A stretch of 50,455 bases of DNA, from assembly GCA_017439305.1 (NCBI GenBank), contig JAFSJK010000077.1, positions 1-50,455 on the forward strand, given 5' to 3'. Position numbers and translations under genes: made by a program. Of the stretch, positions 49,293 through 50,455 are shown in pieces (position 1 is the stretch's first letter; each line of letters opens with the position of its first letter). The notes under the pieces were generated by a model. The model searched no databases. It was not told where the DNA came from and worked only from the letters and a program-made list of their open reading frames with translations. This DNA is from Bacteroidales bacterium (GTDB lineage: Bacteria; Bacteroidota; Bacteroidia; Bacteroidales; UBA932).

Positions 49293-49775
49293 TTCGCCTC
49301 TTTCGCCCCCACCGCTACGCGGCTGCCTCGAGGGGCACGGGGGAAAGGATTCCCCCGCAGGGCTTCGCCCTCCCCCTTCGGTCGGCCTGCGGCCTCCGAG
49401 TTAGGTCAGGTGCTTGTACCGGTCCATGTGATGATGCCTTTTCACCGAAGATTCCGGCAGTCTAGCGAAGGTTGGAATCCATCTTTCTCCAATCATTTGA
49501 TAATCAAGTAGTTAAAAAGTCCTCGGTTCCGAACCTCTTCTATTTATGGCGGGGTTGGAACCAACATTCTCGTAACTACTTAAATATAAGCCGCTTATAA
49601 ATCGGCAGGTGCCAACCCTTCTGTATCGTCCTGAAATAGGTTCACCCGGGGTCTGCTGGGAGTCGTTTTGTAAGTCGTTGATGATGATGCTTTTATAAAT
49701 CAGTCATCCGCAGACCCACCGAAAAAGCATAGGGCCTGCAGACGAGTTGGATTGAATCAATTAAAAATCAAGTCG
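49244..49775. other. Gene-free spacer with hairpins and decayed repeats
   Basis: After the terminator come four compact hairpins: GAGGC-ttc-GCCTC (49288-49300), GGGGGAA-agga-TTCCCCC (49339-49356), AGGGC-ttc-GCCCT (49359-49371) and GGCC-tgc-GGCC (49384-49394). From about 49420 the sequence is AT-richer and carries degenerate copies of motifs found at the 3' end of the Fic gene (GGTCTGCGG...; AACGACTT / AACTACTT on the minus strand). No gene is supported. Confidence 0.65.
49252..49275 (+). terminator. Terminator of the initiator tRNA
   Basis: GCCAGCC-ttag-GGCTGGC followed by TTTTT, an intrinsic terminator 9 nt after the mature tRNA 3' end. Confidence 0.88.
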
Positions 49776-50455
49776 TTACAATTGATCACCCCGCAGACCA
49801 CATAGAACTATCCAAGAGCCGCCTTTGTCCGGGCCCTCTCTTTTGATGACACCTTCGGCTTTCAGTTTGGCAAGGTGCTTTTCGATGGCCTTGGGGGTTA
49901 TGCCGATGATTTCGGCGAGTTTCCGGGCGGAATAGTTGGGATGATCTTTGAGCAGTTGGAGGATTTTCTCCCTACTTTTTGGCTTCTTCTCCCCTATTGG
50001 CCGGGTTTTCTCCCCACCGTCATCCATCGACCTAAGGAATGCGTCGATGTCTGAAGACAATGTCTTGATCATTTCGCCCGTCATGAAATCCAGGAAAACG
50101 GACATATCATCAGTTTCCCGGGTTGTGATGAGGGCATTGATATAATCTCCCTTGTCTTCTTTGAGTACCTTCGACGGAATCATGCCGAATTCGAATTGGA
50201 TGTGGTTCATGACAAGGCGGGCCATGCGTCCGTTCCCATCGACCCAGGGGTGGATGGTCACCAGGCGATAATGGGCCTCGAAACTCAAGTCATACCGTTC
50301 CGGCAGAGACATTGGACGCTTGCGTTGCACATTGAGCCAGTCGCAGAACTCCTGCAACCTGGCTGGGACTTTCTGAAAACTCAGGTAGGACCTGCCTCCG
50401 ACTCCAGCCGTGACATTGACCAATCGCAGGTCGCCGTTGGCGGAGGAGAAGTCGC
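49776..50455 (-). CDS. Fic-family protein with C-terminal HTH (5' partial)
   Basis: The frame is open to the right edge (visible start ...DFSSANGDLRLVNV), so the TTG at 50423 is not the true start. The Fic motif is HPWVDGNGRMAR, matching HPFx[D/E]GNGRxxR, which transfers AMP (or another nucleotide) to target proteins. The flap segment GRSYLSFQKVP precedes it. The C-terminal 70 residues form a winged helix (SREKILQLLKDHPNYSARKLAEIIG) after a basic linker, as in Fic proteins that bind DNA or act as toxin-antitoxin-like regulators. An inhibitory (S/T)xxxE(G/N) helix, if present, would lie outside the window. Targets unknown. Confidence 0.88.
   Translation of the reverse strand, partial: DFSSANGDLRLVNVTAGVGGRSYLSFQKVPARLQEFCDWLNVQRKRPMSLPERYDLSFEAHYRLVTIHPWVDGNGRMARLVMNHIQFEFGMIPSKVLKEDKGDYINALITTRETDDMSVFLDFMTGEMIKTLSSDIDAFLRSMDDGGEKTRPIGEKKPKSREKILQLLKDHPNYSARKLAEIIGITPKAIEKHLAKLKAEGVIKREGPDKGGSWIVLCGLRGDQL

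Overview
The window reads as a chromosomal segment of a Bacteroidota, order Bacteroidales. The evidence is the Bacteroides-type promoter TAnnTTTG (usually TATCTTTG) in front of most transcription units, the DUF4290-ftsK-lolA block, a FISUMP-type lipoprotein, a BACON domain, an imelysin/di-haem/porin operon and the near absence of Shine-Dalgarno sites. Most housekeeping genes are clearly GC-rich, while 24.5-28.3 kb and parts of 33.2-34.1 kb are visibly AT-richer. A high-GC uncultured gut or rumen Bacteroidales lineage is plausible, but the genus cannot be fixed from this sequence.

Layout. 1-10.3 kb: a GH3 glycosidase (5' cut by the window), butyrate kinase, beta-carbonic anhydrase, an ackA-ptb operon with a SHOCT/SH3 membrane protein behind it, a short ComEC, ApbE and a FISUMP lipoprotein. 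10.3-20 kb: the leftward operons DUF4290-ftsK-lolA and addB-addA, linked by ATGA overlaps. 20-24.5 kb: reverse rubrerythrin, NAD(P)HX dehydratase, a GlsB-type membrane protein, a lipoprotein esterase, an exact 50-bp-period palindrome array, an acyltransferase and a frameshifted small gene. 24.8-34.7 kb is the accessory part: a 992-aa duplicated-domain lipoprotein with a 49-aa peptide gene upstream, an S8-like protease lipoprotein, a MazG-like plus GIY-YIG/DUF2075 ATPase pair, then a roughly 1.3-kb gene-poor stretch with two diverged copies of a structured repeat, a large imperfect palindrome, an orphan 135-aa ORF and a probable small RNA. 34.7-47.6 kb: CcsBA, then a porin-imelysin-di-haem operon whose cytochrome CcsBA would mature, sppA-manA-S4, and YncE/NlpC-P60/esterase. 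47.8-50.5 kb: hisS, initiator tRNA, a hairpin-rich spacer and a Fic gene cut by the right edge.

How the genes fit together. ackA/ptb/buk handle acyl-phosphate fermentation. AddAB with FtsK/LolA covers recombination, segregation and envelope upkeep. The imelysin operon with CcsBA looks like a periplasmic metal/redox uptake unit. The MazG-GIY-YIG/DUF2075 pair and the repeat-bounded segment after it are the best candidates for a little-described defence or mobile cassette. Functional statements rest on motif recognition by eye; no database search was run.
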